Shown in pieces: positions 1 to 11,350 of a DNA stretch of 64,000 bases. The position numbers were made by a program, and so were the translations under genes. The notes beneath the pieces are model-generated. The model searched no databases. It was given only the letters and a program-made list of their open reading frames with translations, and was not told the origin of the DNA. The stretch spans positions 3,782,001-3,846,000 of the forward strand of contig JBAJFE010000004.1 in the NCBI GenBank assembly GCA_037903355.1, read 5' to 3'. Source of the stretch: Trichuris trichiura. Lineage: Eukaryota; Nematoda; Enoplea; Trichinellida; Trichuridae. Numbering within the stretch: the stretch's first letter is position 1; every line of letters starts with the position of its first letter.

Positions 1-2658
1 CAGTAACAATTGTGCATCGAAATATACTGTACTTACTTGCCTGAAAATCATTTTCAACTTATCCTATAGTTAATGGAAGATACAGAAAATCTAGCAGATT
101 TTTGCGGATTTCGAATGCTGGAGCACTTCGTACAGCTTAAACAGAAAGGGATAACTGTATTCTGCTTTTTCAAGGACAAACACTGTTGTTCACTGGATTC
201 AACTGCATGCACCGAATGGACAACCGGGCAAGTTGAAAAATAAGTTGTACATTACCTAGCGGACTTGACACTGCGTATGACGAAGCTGCACTGAAATACG
301 GTTCCGTTTGACGTGAACAGTCTGCGTCATGCTGTTTCAGCACACGATTAAATATGGAAAAAATGATAAGAGCTCCTGCGGAGGGAAGCAATGACTCGTT
401 GGCATGCGTAGATAAGAACGTGATTATTATCTACATTTTCCTCGTCCATGAGAAATGACCAAATAAAACAACAACGCCACGTTCTCTAAACACTGACTGC
501 GCGCATTCCGCGCATTGCTGAACTACAATGCTCCAGGCCGACGGGGTCACAAGACAAGGACAAGTGAGCATGCATTCGACTGATGAAATACCGGCTTGGG
601 AGAGTAGTTCGACTGAGCGTCAATGGTGGCAAAATATTCGGAAGCTTCGAACGAAAGAGTTTAACTCCATTACTCAATCGGAGTGAAAATAAATAAAAAC
701 AAATGGAAACGGTGGCAGAGGGAACTGCTTGAAGGAATTTAAAGCGTGAATGATTGCCCAAATTCATCTGCCTTCTTTCTGTCTTACACGAAAGAAGCGC
801 GCCAAAAAAACCTGCCTCAACGCCGGCATAGCGCAATCGAAAGAGCTAACGGATTTTCGCAACGGTTACTTTCGTTTGGACGCGTAAACAACTCGCTCAC
901 TTTTTTAGAGTTTCAAAGACGACAAAGCGCGGAAATGCGCTCTGATTCAGCGAACGAAGCATAGAAGCATTCGGCAAAATGCTACTTGTAAGGCAAAAGC
1001 ATCAAATTATTGACGTCGCGTAACGGAAACGATCAAAAACGCTAAAACGTAAACGTACGTACCGAAGGGCGCTTGCAATGCCAATACGAATTGGCAGTCA
1101 CTGTTGACGGCAGTAACAAATGAGGAAGGACGACCGTCTAACGTGCTGATCGAACTTGATTATCAGGTGCAGTTCAAGCTTAAAAACCGCTTTTTGCGTC
1201 TGCTCATTTTAATTTTGTTTATTTTATCGCAAAGTAGTTTAATTTCTGAAGAGATTAATTTTTAATTTGTTTAGAAATTTTTTTCCAGCCGAATATTTGA
1301 CAAATACGCAATTTAGCTTGACTTGAATATTTGCGAAAACGTTGCGCAAAAAGAATTCATAAAGGCAGTAAAATGTTTTCGCGCGGAGGGCATTTCTGGG
1401 GAATTTTATGCATTGAGTTTCGTCTGTAGGAGGAGAGGTATAGCTAAACAATGCAACATGCCGCTTAAAGTTTTTTTTCCAAACTTTCACGCTGCTTAAC
1501 GCGGGAAATAACTTGAAATAATGTTGTAGGATGGCTGGAATCTTTGTTATTTGCCGTTAACAAAATTTTCGCATTTTTCATATGAAAATAAATGCTACAT
1601 ATAACAAAGCATAGAGAACCCGGCTGGTTAGCAACGATGTAACAGGAGCGTTAACTATTTCTTTATTCAATGTTTCTACTGTTTCAAGTAAGCTCATTTA
1701 CCAACCTTTTGATCATTTATATTTTAAATGCCTAAACTCGCTTTACTACCTTTTTTTATGCATTATAAGTAAATAGTGAACCTGTAGAGATGACTGTTGC
1801 TAAGAGAAATCTATTAATATTTTAAAATTTATTTTTTGTTCCTCTGCTAGCCTAGATGCTATGCTCTTCATTGTACAGTATGGCCGTAAGATATATCCCT
1901 TCGGGATATCCGGACGTCAAAGCTATTTTTCTTTTTCAAAAATATGAAAATTTATTTCAAAACTGACGGCGCTGCCGGACCGTATACCAATATTTGCATA
2001 CGGGTTACGATAGCACTTTGGCAAGTTGCCTGCTAAATTCAAATCGGGCTTTTGCAAGGCTTTTACGCGTTTAAACGCTCCATTTTTGCGGCTCGCAAAA
2101 AAAAGGCGCCGAACCGCCGCGCCGCTTACGGTTAGTTCGACATTTTAGTCCGCCGCATTTTATTTCCGACAAGGAAGAGCGGCCGAACATTTTTTTGCCA
2201 ATTCGATATTTTATATTTTCCACGCAAAAGTCAACTTTGACGAACGATTAATTGCTTGATCGATGCTGAAAACAAAACTTCCTCATTTACAGTATCCACA
2301 AGAGTTTGCGCTACTTGCACATCAGAAACGTTTACGTTAGGGATTGCTGGCGAACGTCCTACGGCATATTTGGAAGGTGTTCCATCGAGCGGAGTGGGTA
2401 TGTCAGCATTTAAAATATTCGCCCTTCATTTTACGTATGTTCGAGTACGACTTGCCGAAAACGATGGATAATTGCGTCCTGTTTTTCAATACACGGTGAC
2501 GACGGTGTACTGTGCTTCGCTATTTTGATGTATACGTTTAGATGGAAACGTAATTAAGAGGCTTATACGACTTTTGATTCTATCACGTTGTTGGGTATTT
2601 ATTTAAAAACAGTGGCGCTGATTAGCCAAAGATCAGCGGCGAGCTGTCGCAGTCCGGC
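1..2658. other. Intergenic, no gene supported
   Basis: I see no reading frame with recognisable protein similarity, no tRNA-like fold and no mobile element here. Open frames are short and look like chance openings. A small perfect hairpin (ATATCCC, loop TTC, GGGATAT) lies near 1892-1909 and has no obvious role. The last few hundred bases probably hold the promoter of the INO80D-like gene, but no core promoter element can be named. Confidence 0.6.
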
Positions 2659-5600
2659 ATGTCGAATCCGCAGATTACGCCCACCGGACGAGTCAAATCA
2701 AACGCGGCGGCGAATCCGGCCTACGTTTTCGTCCCTGTTTCCGTTCGAGCCCAACGTGGGCAGTTGAGTCGTCCCGGATGCGATGCCGTACGCCGGTTTA
2801 GCAGTACCGATATTGCTTCACAAAAGGAAGATGCGGATGCTTCCGGTAGTGGTCGTTTGACGTCGACAGGAAGGAATTTTACTTTGTCGGTTGGGAGGCT
2901 CCCGCCGGTAGGCTTTGCCTTTTGTAAGGATCAATCCAGCGGCGCGGTATCACCTTGGAATGTATGCGAAAATTCATCCGTTCTCGAATCCGGGCGGCCG
3001 GTGAAAATGCTGAAAAGCAAAAGCTTTTGCGAAGACTTAAGCGACGGAAGAAGCTTGCCCTCATCCGTCAAGTGCTTTTCATCTTCTCCAGTTGTTGTTG
3101 CTCCACCAAAGTATGCCACAGGTGTTATTTCGAATGTATCTAGTCCATTAGTACGCTCTTTACGAATGGCCAGCGACGGACGGTCCGCGCAGGGTCAAAA
3201 TTTCCCTGCATCCGAAAGTTGGCGCCGGGAAAAGAATGGGTTCCTAGAACCTCTGAACGGTTGTCACTTTGCCGCCGACGGTTCAAGCATTGTGGTCCGT
3301 TCGGAAAGCCCTGCTACACCTCCGTCTGAACTTCGAGCGGTGAACAACCACGGGTATTGTCACTACGTGGGCGGAAAGAAGCCGTGCCGGCAAAGGTCTA
3401 TCAATGGTTACCAATTTTGCATACGTCACATTCTTATGGATAAAAGCGCTCCCTATCGTGCTTGCGCCTACGTAAAATCTCAAAACGGGAAGGAAGTGCG
3501 CTGCAACAACGCGATTTTCCAGTCCCAGCAGGAAAGGTGAGCTTGCAAAAATTTTACTATTCTTTTTTTTCGAATTTCGATGCCTCTGCGCCGTTTCGAA
3601 ATTTGTTTCGCGCGCGCGCCAAAATAATGCGGGCATTGCTACTCGTTTGGGCAGTTCAAATTTCATTTACCGTAAGAACGCGTTTCTGTTGGCTACAGTA
3701 AACCAAAATGCTCAAGTTAGCTACTTTTAAACCTTTAATTATTCCGGCCTGCTGACGTAAACATTCTTGTCCCGCTGTTGAAACCGGCGTAATAACAACT
3801 TCTTATTATCAATTCTTGCTTATGTTAGCTTACTGAGAGCAAATTGTTAAAAGTTAGCATTTTTCTTGATAATATGCATAAGGTCTTGTTTTCCAAGCAT
3901 ACTTTCCAAAAAAGATTGCCGGGAAGCTTTAACTTAGTATAGCAGTTTAGATTTGCGCTTCGTTGCTCTTGCGCGACAGCCGCTTGAAAAAGTTACAGTA
4001 ATTTAAATTTTTGAATTTTTAAAATCTTGACTCTCATTTATTTCATTACAGTAAACCGACGCTTTTGCAGGTTGGTAAGATCTTGTTTTCGCGGTCCAAA
4101 GCCTGCATTGCCGGTTTAAGCTCAAGTTTTTTCGCGCGAAATTTCCTTTGGCATTATTGCTTTCGCGTTCGGCGAAATACGTAGCTTGAGAACATTTGTT
4201 TTCTGTTTTTTGTGGTCGCCTTATTGTTTCTGATAAAGTAAACAAGGCAGGAAAGCTGGGCTCGTTTTTAAAATAAATTTTGAAATGTGTGTTTCACCCA
4301 GAATTTAGCGTAGTGACGAACTGAATTCCAGGTTAGCATTAAACAATTCGTCATCGATGACGTCGAGCGCGTTTATCGTCGCGTCTTCTATTGTCTCTCG
4401 TAGGAATAGCGTGGAGGAGATCTTTAACGAAAGCTTTGAAAGCGCACCTGCGTCGGACAGGTGAAAAAACAGTTGAATTTCAACGGAGGAAAATGGCCGA
4501 TGTTTGACCAACCGGATTGGGTGAACATTTAGGTTTGGCATTCAAGTTTTTCTTTGCCTTGGGTGCCGTAGTTCAATCCGCGAAGAGAGCGTTTTCAATT
4601 TTTACGCCTCCAGCTTTTGACTGACATTGTCGGGATATTAGGGGCAATTAAGTAGGACTCTATTGCGCATAGATAGGTTTGAAAAAGTCCCTACGGTTGA
4701 GTTTTTCTTCGACTTTGTCTTATCTTATTTGCGGTTGCCTTTGTTTCAGATATTGCACTACTCATTTGGTTCAGATGGGTTTGAAGGAGCCGAAAAAGCG
4801 CAATAGGAAACCTACCAACGTTCGTCACTCGGAGACCGTAGCAGATGCCGGCATCAGGGTGCCATATTTTCCCGAGTTAGACATTACGAAGCACGATTCC
4901 ATCACGATGTTTTCTGAGAAAGAACGCGTCAGTGGCGGCAGCGGCGGCGGTCGAGTTTTGTCGAACGTACTGCATGGCTCAGGTAGCGCCGTTAGGCGTC
5001 ATGACGTTGAGCCGCAAAGGGGAATTGTCGACGGGAATAGTCTTTCGATTGGGAATGATAGTCGTCTAATGAACTCCCATTGCCCCTATTCCATATCAGG
5101 TCTTCCCAATTTGAATGGCTGGGACTCGAACAGATCAAACGCGGAAGTACCAGCGGTCGTCGCTGATTCATTGCCACCAACCGAAGGTGCTTTTCCTTCT
5201 GGTCGAGGATCGGTGATGGTCATGCCTGACGTTATCCCTGAGTCTTCTGTCTCTCGGTTGCTTTTCCGGCAGGAAAGTAAGAGCCATAAGGGAACGGAAC
5301 CATTGTCGGGTGTCAGTTCCTTACTGTCACCCGGTGATCGGTTGAAGACGTTTACGCATAACAGTGACTTGGATGGTTCGTCGCCTTACGTTGGTACAGT
5401 ACAAACGAAGCAGGGTACCCCATTTTCCTCGTCGTCACCTTCCACTTCATCTCGATCTCCGCTTCCCGATCAGGCAGTCGTCTCCGCTTGGACGACGACG
5501 ACATCATCGCAGGAACAGCAGCTCCTTCCGCCGCCTGACAGCAGGCAAAAGCGATACATCAGGTTGAAACCAAAGCGCAGAACATTATCCATGTGTGGAC

Positions 5601-7299
5601 GTCACAGGCAGATTCCTTCGGTGAACCGTATGTGTCTTGCATTTGACGAGGAAGAGTTCGAAAGAAGCGATCTGTTTCCGCTAGGTGCGATCGATCGATA
5701 GGCTCGCTCTGCGCCATATTTAAATCGCTGCACCTTTTATAGGACTCGAACCTTCGGACAGCGAGGTCGAGGAGGATGAAGAATTTGTGATACGTAAGTG
5801 TCACGGTTCGTCGTCGACCTTTGCGGAAAGCGAAGCGGACACTTTCCCGTACGCATTGTAAGGTCTATTGTGCATGCGCAAGAATTTTGCCCTTTTAGGG
5901 AATGCTCGTCGGACATGCTCGAATCGATCGACTTGAAACTCTACCTTGCACGCAAGCTGTTAAATTCCGAAGTAAAGCAATGGCAGCGAAACGCTGAGGT
6001 CACTACGGTTATATTGGGTGCTTGCCGTAACTTCCCGGATACGGCCGGTGGCGTTTTGTCGGAGAAGGTTGAAAGGTGGCAACGTAGGAAGGAGGGAAAC
6101 GAAAGTATGCAGAGCTTCGCGTCTCCTCGTCGACACCTTCGATGTCAACACGTACGGACGAAGGCGGAAGAGGGCATATCGTCAGTCTGTCGGAACGGTG
6201 TGGCAGCCGAAGCTTTGTCAACCAGCGATGAAGCAACAAGAAGAATATGCGGTGCTCCTTGCTTACCGTTTGTCAATCGTTGCCTGCAACACGTGACGGA
6301 AAATACAGACCAACACTTGTACAATGTCTGCACGGAACCAACGTGTCAGCGGCACGCAAAGAACAATGCTTATAAGGCTGGATTTCATCCGCTGTGCGCC
6401 ACTCATCGTCGCAACGCGGTTGACGATACAGGGACCAAGCGAAAGGGCGAAACGCCGACAGCTGCCGTTGAAAAAACGAAGAAGACGTGTAAACACTTTT
6501 TGAGCAGCCCGTCCGTCTTTGGTAAAGGCAATGCGTGCTCTGAATTGATTCGCAGGTTTAATTATTTTTTTTCGTTGTTGTTGTAGATATTCGCGAAGCG
6601 TTGCAGTCGACGGTTAAGGAAGAGTCGTCGCAGGATGCTCAGTTGTCTTTTGCATCGGCTGTTCGAGATCTCGGCATTGAAGTGAGCGAAGTGTCCGAAA
6701 TGCTGAGCTCCTTGCCTGTTTATCCCTTTGCCAGCTTGCTGGACACCGATATTGGTAGGAAAAATCGATACGCGCGTGCGCGATGTAAGGATAATATTTG
6801 CATAAATTGACTTTTTTTTTCAGTTCGCGCGGACGAGATTAGCTCGGCGGTGACCAGGGAAAGTGAAGTGGTCGATCAAGCGTTGATAACAACGTCGGAC
6901 CATAACTGGGCGGATGTGGAGCAATTTTTGTTGTCCGAAGGTTACAAGACGAATTTTTCCGCTACTTCGTCCGCCGCGCCGAATTCGATAAGTCACCAAC
7001 AGCCGACGGAGCCAATGTGGTCACAATGTTTGAGCGAAGAGGAAAGCTGTATACGTAATTATCAACGATGCGCTCCAACGGCGGTGCTTGACCCGTCCTG
7101 TAACGCTTATCCGTTATGCGATGGCGTGCCGTATACGGCGACAACGAACAGCAATTTCGACCTTTTCGTGGGGCGCATTGAAGCTTCCAATGTGCAGCCA
7201 GCTGTTTTTGGCTCGTCGCCCGAACAGTATTACATTCATTCTCCGCAAATAAGTGACGGTGGTTCGAATCAAGGTTTTCTTAGTCACTTTGATCAGTAG
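2659..7299 (+). CDS. INO80D: INO80D-like chromatin remodelling subunit, six exons
   Basis: Predicted exons are 2659-3536, 4750-5684, 5743-5793, 5883-6521, 6587-6754 and 6824-7299. All phases join and give 1048 residues, close to my recollection of about 1030 for human INO80D. A zf-C3Hc3H (KANSL2/INO80D-type) zinc-binding domain starts at Cys234 (CHYVGGKKPC, then FCIRHILMD, CAYV) and crosses the first intron to end in RYCTTHL. A second one lies at about residues 743-800 (RRICGAPC, NRCLQHV, LCATH). Between them SDLFPLG followed by an acidic run spans the exon 2-3 join, matching a short INO80D-specific motif. The C-terminus is low complexity. The family acts in the nucleus in INO80 or NSL complexes. 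The acceptor of exon 4 (GCGCAAG) is unusual but is the one that keeps phase. The 1.2 kb first intron shows no other gene. KANSL2 is the alternative family; the SDLFPLG motif and length favour INO80D. Confidence 0.85.
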
Positions 7300-9640
7300 T
7301 AGCAGCCGTGTTGGAATGGCCGCTCATTTTGTTCATTGCCGTCGGATGGCTGTTCAAAGAAACTTTGTATTTCGCTTTTGTTGGTCAATCCGAACTCGCC
7401 TTCGTACGTTATTATTATTATTATTATAACTATTACGTTCCCCCCATTTGTACCCGCCCGTTCATTTTTGTATTTGAAATGTCTTTTAATAAGTGTACCT
7501 TATTATTAACTGCGCGCCACAGGATAGTGTTGATAGAGATTGTTCGTACTAAAATGTTGTTGAAGAACGTTTGCTTTGGCTCGTAGCTGATTTGGCGTTT
7601 GCAGCGTCTTAACTTTCTTTTAACAATTAAGCGGATGCATAAATTTGAATATGGCTGTGCAGTGTCAGACAAGGAGAGTATTATTAACTTAGCGATAACG
7701 AACACCATTTTAACAATAATAAGTTTAAATGAAGCGCGAGCTTATCAAGCGTTCTACGAATGACTCGACTGCTATTTAATACGGTTAACCGCTTTCACTA
7801 TGGCGAAGGCATCGTATGCTTTGCGATAGGCATTGTATCTGTTTTCGGTGTTTCTATGGCGAAATGGAATTTGACTCCGTTTTGTAGCCTACTATTGGAG
7901 CTGAGGGAGTATCATTCACATGCAAATTAGCTGCTACTCAACCAGCAAAAATAATACGTTATTAGTATTACGCGTAGAAAGCAACTTGAAATAAATCAAA
8001 GCAAAACAGGCGATTTCATTATTAGTATAGCGTTGATTTCATTCGAAAATTCTATGCCACGCTATACGACTGCGCGTCACTTTTGGCATTGCAAAACCTG
8101 CGTTATGTCAGCACGTTTAAATTGTCGTTTCCCAGTTTTCTTACGTTATTATTTTATTAAAAAGTCGCCCGCTCGTTAATGGTTGTGTTCAAGCGTTTTT
8201 ATCGCCCAATTAATTTTGAATATCCTCACTGAGTTAAATGATGTCTTGTTTTTCAAAGTAAACATCGTCAGAAGCAACTTACCCCAACATCCGAGCGTTG
8301 AAAATCGTCTGAGGCAAAATGTACACTTTTGCTGGTATCGAACGCCATAGAAAAGCCATTTTAATAGAGAAAAAGTTAAATGGAATTTAAATTATGGTAA
8401 AGTGATTAGCAGGTACCCTGCTAGCAGTGCGATCTTAACTTTCAACGTAAGTTATGCAACGTCGCTCCTTTAAATCGTTTGAACAGCTGTTTAAGTGCTG
8501 GAAGGAGAACGTAAAAGAGTTTTTCTTGATTTTACGCGGTGAATGCAATTTTAACTTTAAAACGAGTAAATCAGTTAACGTGGAAGTATACTGTATCCAG
8601 CGCCAATCACGCAGGTTCCATAACGATTTGAGGACATCACTGCCCTTATGGAAAAGTGTTCATGCAGTCTATGTGATTTAAAATGTAAACATATGTAGTC
8701 TCACCTCAAGAAACTGGCAGTTAAAATACAAGTAGGCAACTTAATCGCTGCAAAGATTCTTAGTTTTGGGCTTACGTTCTTTTTTGCTTTTTTGCATAGC
8801 CGATAAGTCATTGCCGCTTTGCGCAACCGAAGTTTTGCTTTTTTACATTTCTATATTAACTAAAATTTAAATATGTTTTTTTGGATAAGCTCTGTTTTAC
8901 TTTAAAAAAAACAGCATTTTTAGAGTTTTTCTAGTCGCCGAATAATTTACGGCAACCGCAGTGAAAAAACTGACCTCCCGTAACGCAGCGGGAAACCAAG
9001 TTGCGTATCGGCTTGGCAATGAAATGCAAATTTTTAGAAAGCTGGTCAACTCGAAAGAAAAAACTTTTTTTCGTACTTATTTTCCGCCGTAAAACGTTGG
9101 CTTACCGTTGTTCTTTCTCGTCTTAAAGTGAGGAAAACTCGCGTCATATTTTGTTTACTGTAAACTATGTTTGATGATGAAGTAGCAATATTAAAGTGCA
9201 TTGTTTTCCTTTGCCAGCTTACTGTAACGTACAGTATCCGTTCGCTTGCATCGTTTTTCTGCAGCGTAGAAGTCACGGTAAGCGCTCGTTTTGCGCATTT
9301 GCTGTTTACTCTTATGCTTTTCGCTTCTGCTTTTTTTTTATAATCAAAAAGCAAAACTTTAAGTCACCAAGCTGATACGTAATCTTCTGTAGTGTTTATA
9401 GCGCGGAGAACTACGTGTCCGTTAAACTCTTAGCATATGACTTGTAAGCTTGAGGTCACGCTTTCAATTCGAGATTATCTGGAAAATCTGCGCAAGCCCT
9501 TAGACCCTTGTTGTTCTCTTCTTAGGCTTAGCTTTAAATATAAGCCGTAGGGAAGTATTCGGCACTAGCTGCAGTTTTTTCAGTTAATCGCCTTTTTGAC
9601 TGTTTCTCGTGCAGCACTAACTATATTTTTCTTCTAGCTC
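7300..9640. other. Intergenic, no gene supported
   Basis: This stretch holds the 3' flank of the INO80D-like gene, a short (ATT)n tract near 7409-7430, and AT-rich sequence without a supportable reading frame. Confidence 0.6.
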
Positions 9641-9677
9641 TGCGTATTGCTCTTTTGAAAACCGACGTTCTCAAGAA

Positions 9678-9746
9678 ATGCGGGACAAGTGGAAGAAAAA
9701 GCGCGTTAGGCGATTGAAGCGAAAGCGGCGGCTCGCCAAGAAATGA
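9678..9746 (+). CDS. RPL41: Ribosomal protein eL41, 22 residues
   Basis: The frame reads MRDKWKKKRVRRLKRKRR and then LAKK before TGA. eL41 is a roughly 25-residue, almost entirely Lys/Arg peptide of the cytosolic large ribosomal subunit, and the pattern M-R-x-K-W-[KR]-K-K-R-x-R-R-L-[KR]-R-K-R-R is diagnostic. A pyrimidine-rich acceptor (TTTTTCTTCTAG) ends about 39 bases upstream, so the ATG could lie just after a cis- or trans-spliced leader. The last residues differ from the usual K-M-R-x-R-S-K ending and the peptide is about three residues shorter, so the C-terminus is either diverged or encoded by a small exon I have not found. A chance match of the first 18 residues is very unlikely. Confidence 0.85.
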   Translation: MRDKWKKKRVRRLKRKRRLAKK

Positions 9747-10811
9747 AAGCCAATTTAGTTCATCGAAAGCGTCCTTACCTAGTTTATGTCGTCTTCAATA
9801 TCTGACATCGGTTAAAGTTTGTTCGTTTTCGACCGGCAAATGAAAGTGGCTTAAAGGGAGTGAAATGTAACCTGAACGCGCATCTTCGACAGTACTGTTT
9901 GTAGCTACTTAAAATTGATCAATTGTTTGCAAATGTTCAGTCTTTTCGTAAACCAAAACATAATCAGCTGCGACTAACAGATGAACAAGAACATTGGAGG
10001 AAATCTAGGTGGTGCTAATGATCCAAATGAAGTGCTGGGTCACTTGACCGATTTTATTCTTTCTCAATGTAGTATTAACATTGCACTCTTTTACGATAGT
10101 CAGGGAAATTACTTTTTATAGCGCAAAAATCTCACTTTTAGTGTTAAAAATGGAAAGAATTGAGAAAAGTAGTAGATTACTGTTTTTGAGACCTGATTAT
10201 CGCTTACTGTAAAATTTGAAGTTTTATTTTGTTGACGTTTGGATCTGTACGTTGGCAAAAGTGCTCTTATTTAGCATTTCGTGTAGCTTAGACCTAGTTA
10301 AATACTTTGCGCATTTAGCGCGTTAATATTTTGCCTTTTTGTTGCGCTCAAAGTTGATTCGCGTATTCGTCCGTCCACGCTTCATCCTCTTGCTCCGCTC
10401 TTCATTAGTCTGGCTTCGCATGTAGTATAAGCATTTCAATAGCTTAAACAAAGGTTTAGTTTTCGTATGATTCCAACAGTTGCAGCTTTCATACTTCGAA
10501 TTCGTCAGAGACGTAAGTACAGACTCGAAGGTTTTTCAAGCAAGTGTTTTTTGAATAGAGCGACGTTATTTCAAATGCTTTAAGTGACCTGAAGCATTTT
10601 CGTTCAATAAATATGTTGCAGTCTTGTCCATACAACCTCCTTACCAACAACAATATAAGCAATATAGTCTAAGGCAGAAAACTTAAAGCTTTCTGTATAT
10701 GCTAAAGAGCTGTCGAGTAGTATTGGTGCGCCTCACTCACTACGTGCTAATGGAATATTTTCTTTTCACTTTGCTTGTTGGCATGCTCGTTTTGTTGTAG
10801 CTTGACTCTTA
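9747..10811. other. Intergenic with two tiny unassigned ORFs
   Basis: Two short + strand frames are worth recording although neither is recognised. At 9981-10121 a 46-codon frame (MNKNIGGNLGGANDPNEVLG...) starts directly after a plausible acceptor, ACTAACAG. At 10467-10583 a 38-codon basic frame (MIPTVAAFILRIRQRRKYRL...) ends 23 bases before an AATAAA poly(A) signal at 10606-10611. Together they could be exons of a small gene, or the AATAAA could belong to an extended eL41 transcript. No phase-consistent join could be established. Confidence 0.25.
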
Positions 10812-11231
10812 ATGGCAGCAGAATCGGCTCGTTCAGTTATAAAACGTTTCTGGAGCGATCAGTTGATGTTGGGCCACGTACTGAAGTTGTCCACGGTTGG
10901 CTACGAGCAGTTTCCTTGCGCTCAGGTTCGCGTTCGTCGAAACGAGTTCAACGCCTTTTTAAATATGTACTTCGCAAAGCCGACCGACTTTTGGGCTTTG
11001 ACCAAACAGTTGACCATCGGCATTGGCGATATCGTGCTCATTCGCAAGTTGGACACGGCAGCAACGCCTACCGTACTGCACGCCGTAGAAAAGGTGATCA
11101 TGCAACATGGCTTCTTGATAGATCCAATAACAAAGAAGAGAGTGATCTGCGACAGTTACGAAGACGAGCTGACTTTGAGAAATAACTTGATCAAAGCCAC
11201 TTTGCAACAACGTTTACCAAAGTCGCCTTAA
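10812..11231 (+). CDS. MRPS17: Mitochondrial small-subunit ribosomal protein uS17m
   Basis: This is a single exon of 139 residues. The core resembles bacterial S17 and animal mitochondrial S17: LGHVLKLSTV near residue 19, VRVRRNEFNAF, then the characteristic GIGDIVLIRKL at about residues 70-80 and HAVEKVIMQHGFLIDP toward the end, where animal uS17m has a similar K-V-I-D-P block. It should bind small-subunit rRNA in the mitochondrial ribosome. The first 18 residues could carry the import signal. An acceptor-like TTTTGTTGTAG ends 12 bases before the ATG and may be a spliced-leader site. The POP1 gene begins 119 bases downstream on the same strand. Confidence 0.85.
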   Translation: MAAESARSVIKRFWSDQLMLGHVLKLSTVGYEQFPCAQVRVRRNEFNAFLNMYFAKPTDFWALTKQLTIGIGDIVLIRKLDTAATPTVLHAVEKVIMQHGFLIDPITKKRVICDSYEDELTLRNNLIKATLQQRLPKSP

Positions 11232-11350
11232 GTAAAACTTCTCTGCATTGTCGTCTTGTCTGTCAGTCGACGTCTGTTACTTTATCGACGAATTGGTTTC
11301 TCGCGTATTATGTTCAGATATTTAAGCTTTCATTGGCCATTTAGGAAAGG
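11232..11350 (+). promoter_or_regulatory. Possible intercistronic region of a two-gene operon
   Basis: Only 119 bases separate the uS17m stop from the POP1 start. No AATAAA is present, and a T-rich stretch ends in an acceptor-like CCATTTAG nine bases before the POP1 ATG. In nematodes such spacing is typical of operons resolved by trans-splicing. This is inferred from spacing alone. Confidence 0.35.

Noticed and set aside
1892..1909. Small hairpin resembling a bacterial terminator
   Set aside because: The window is eukaryotic, there is no following T-run and no gene ends there.
5798..5882. N-terminal extension (MSRFVVDLCGKRS...) of the frame containing INO80D exon 4
   Set aside because: It lies in the intron between a strong GTAAGT donor and the phase-matching acceptor, so it is treated as non-coding.
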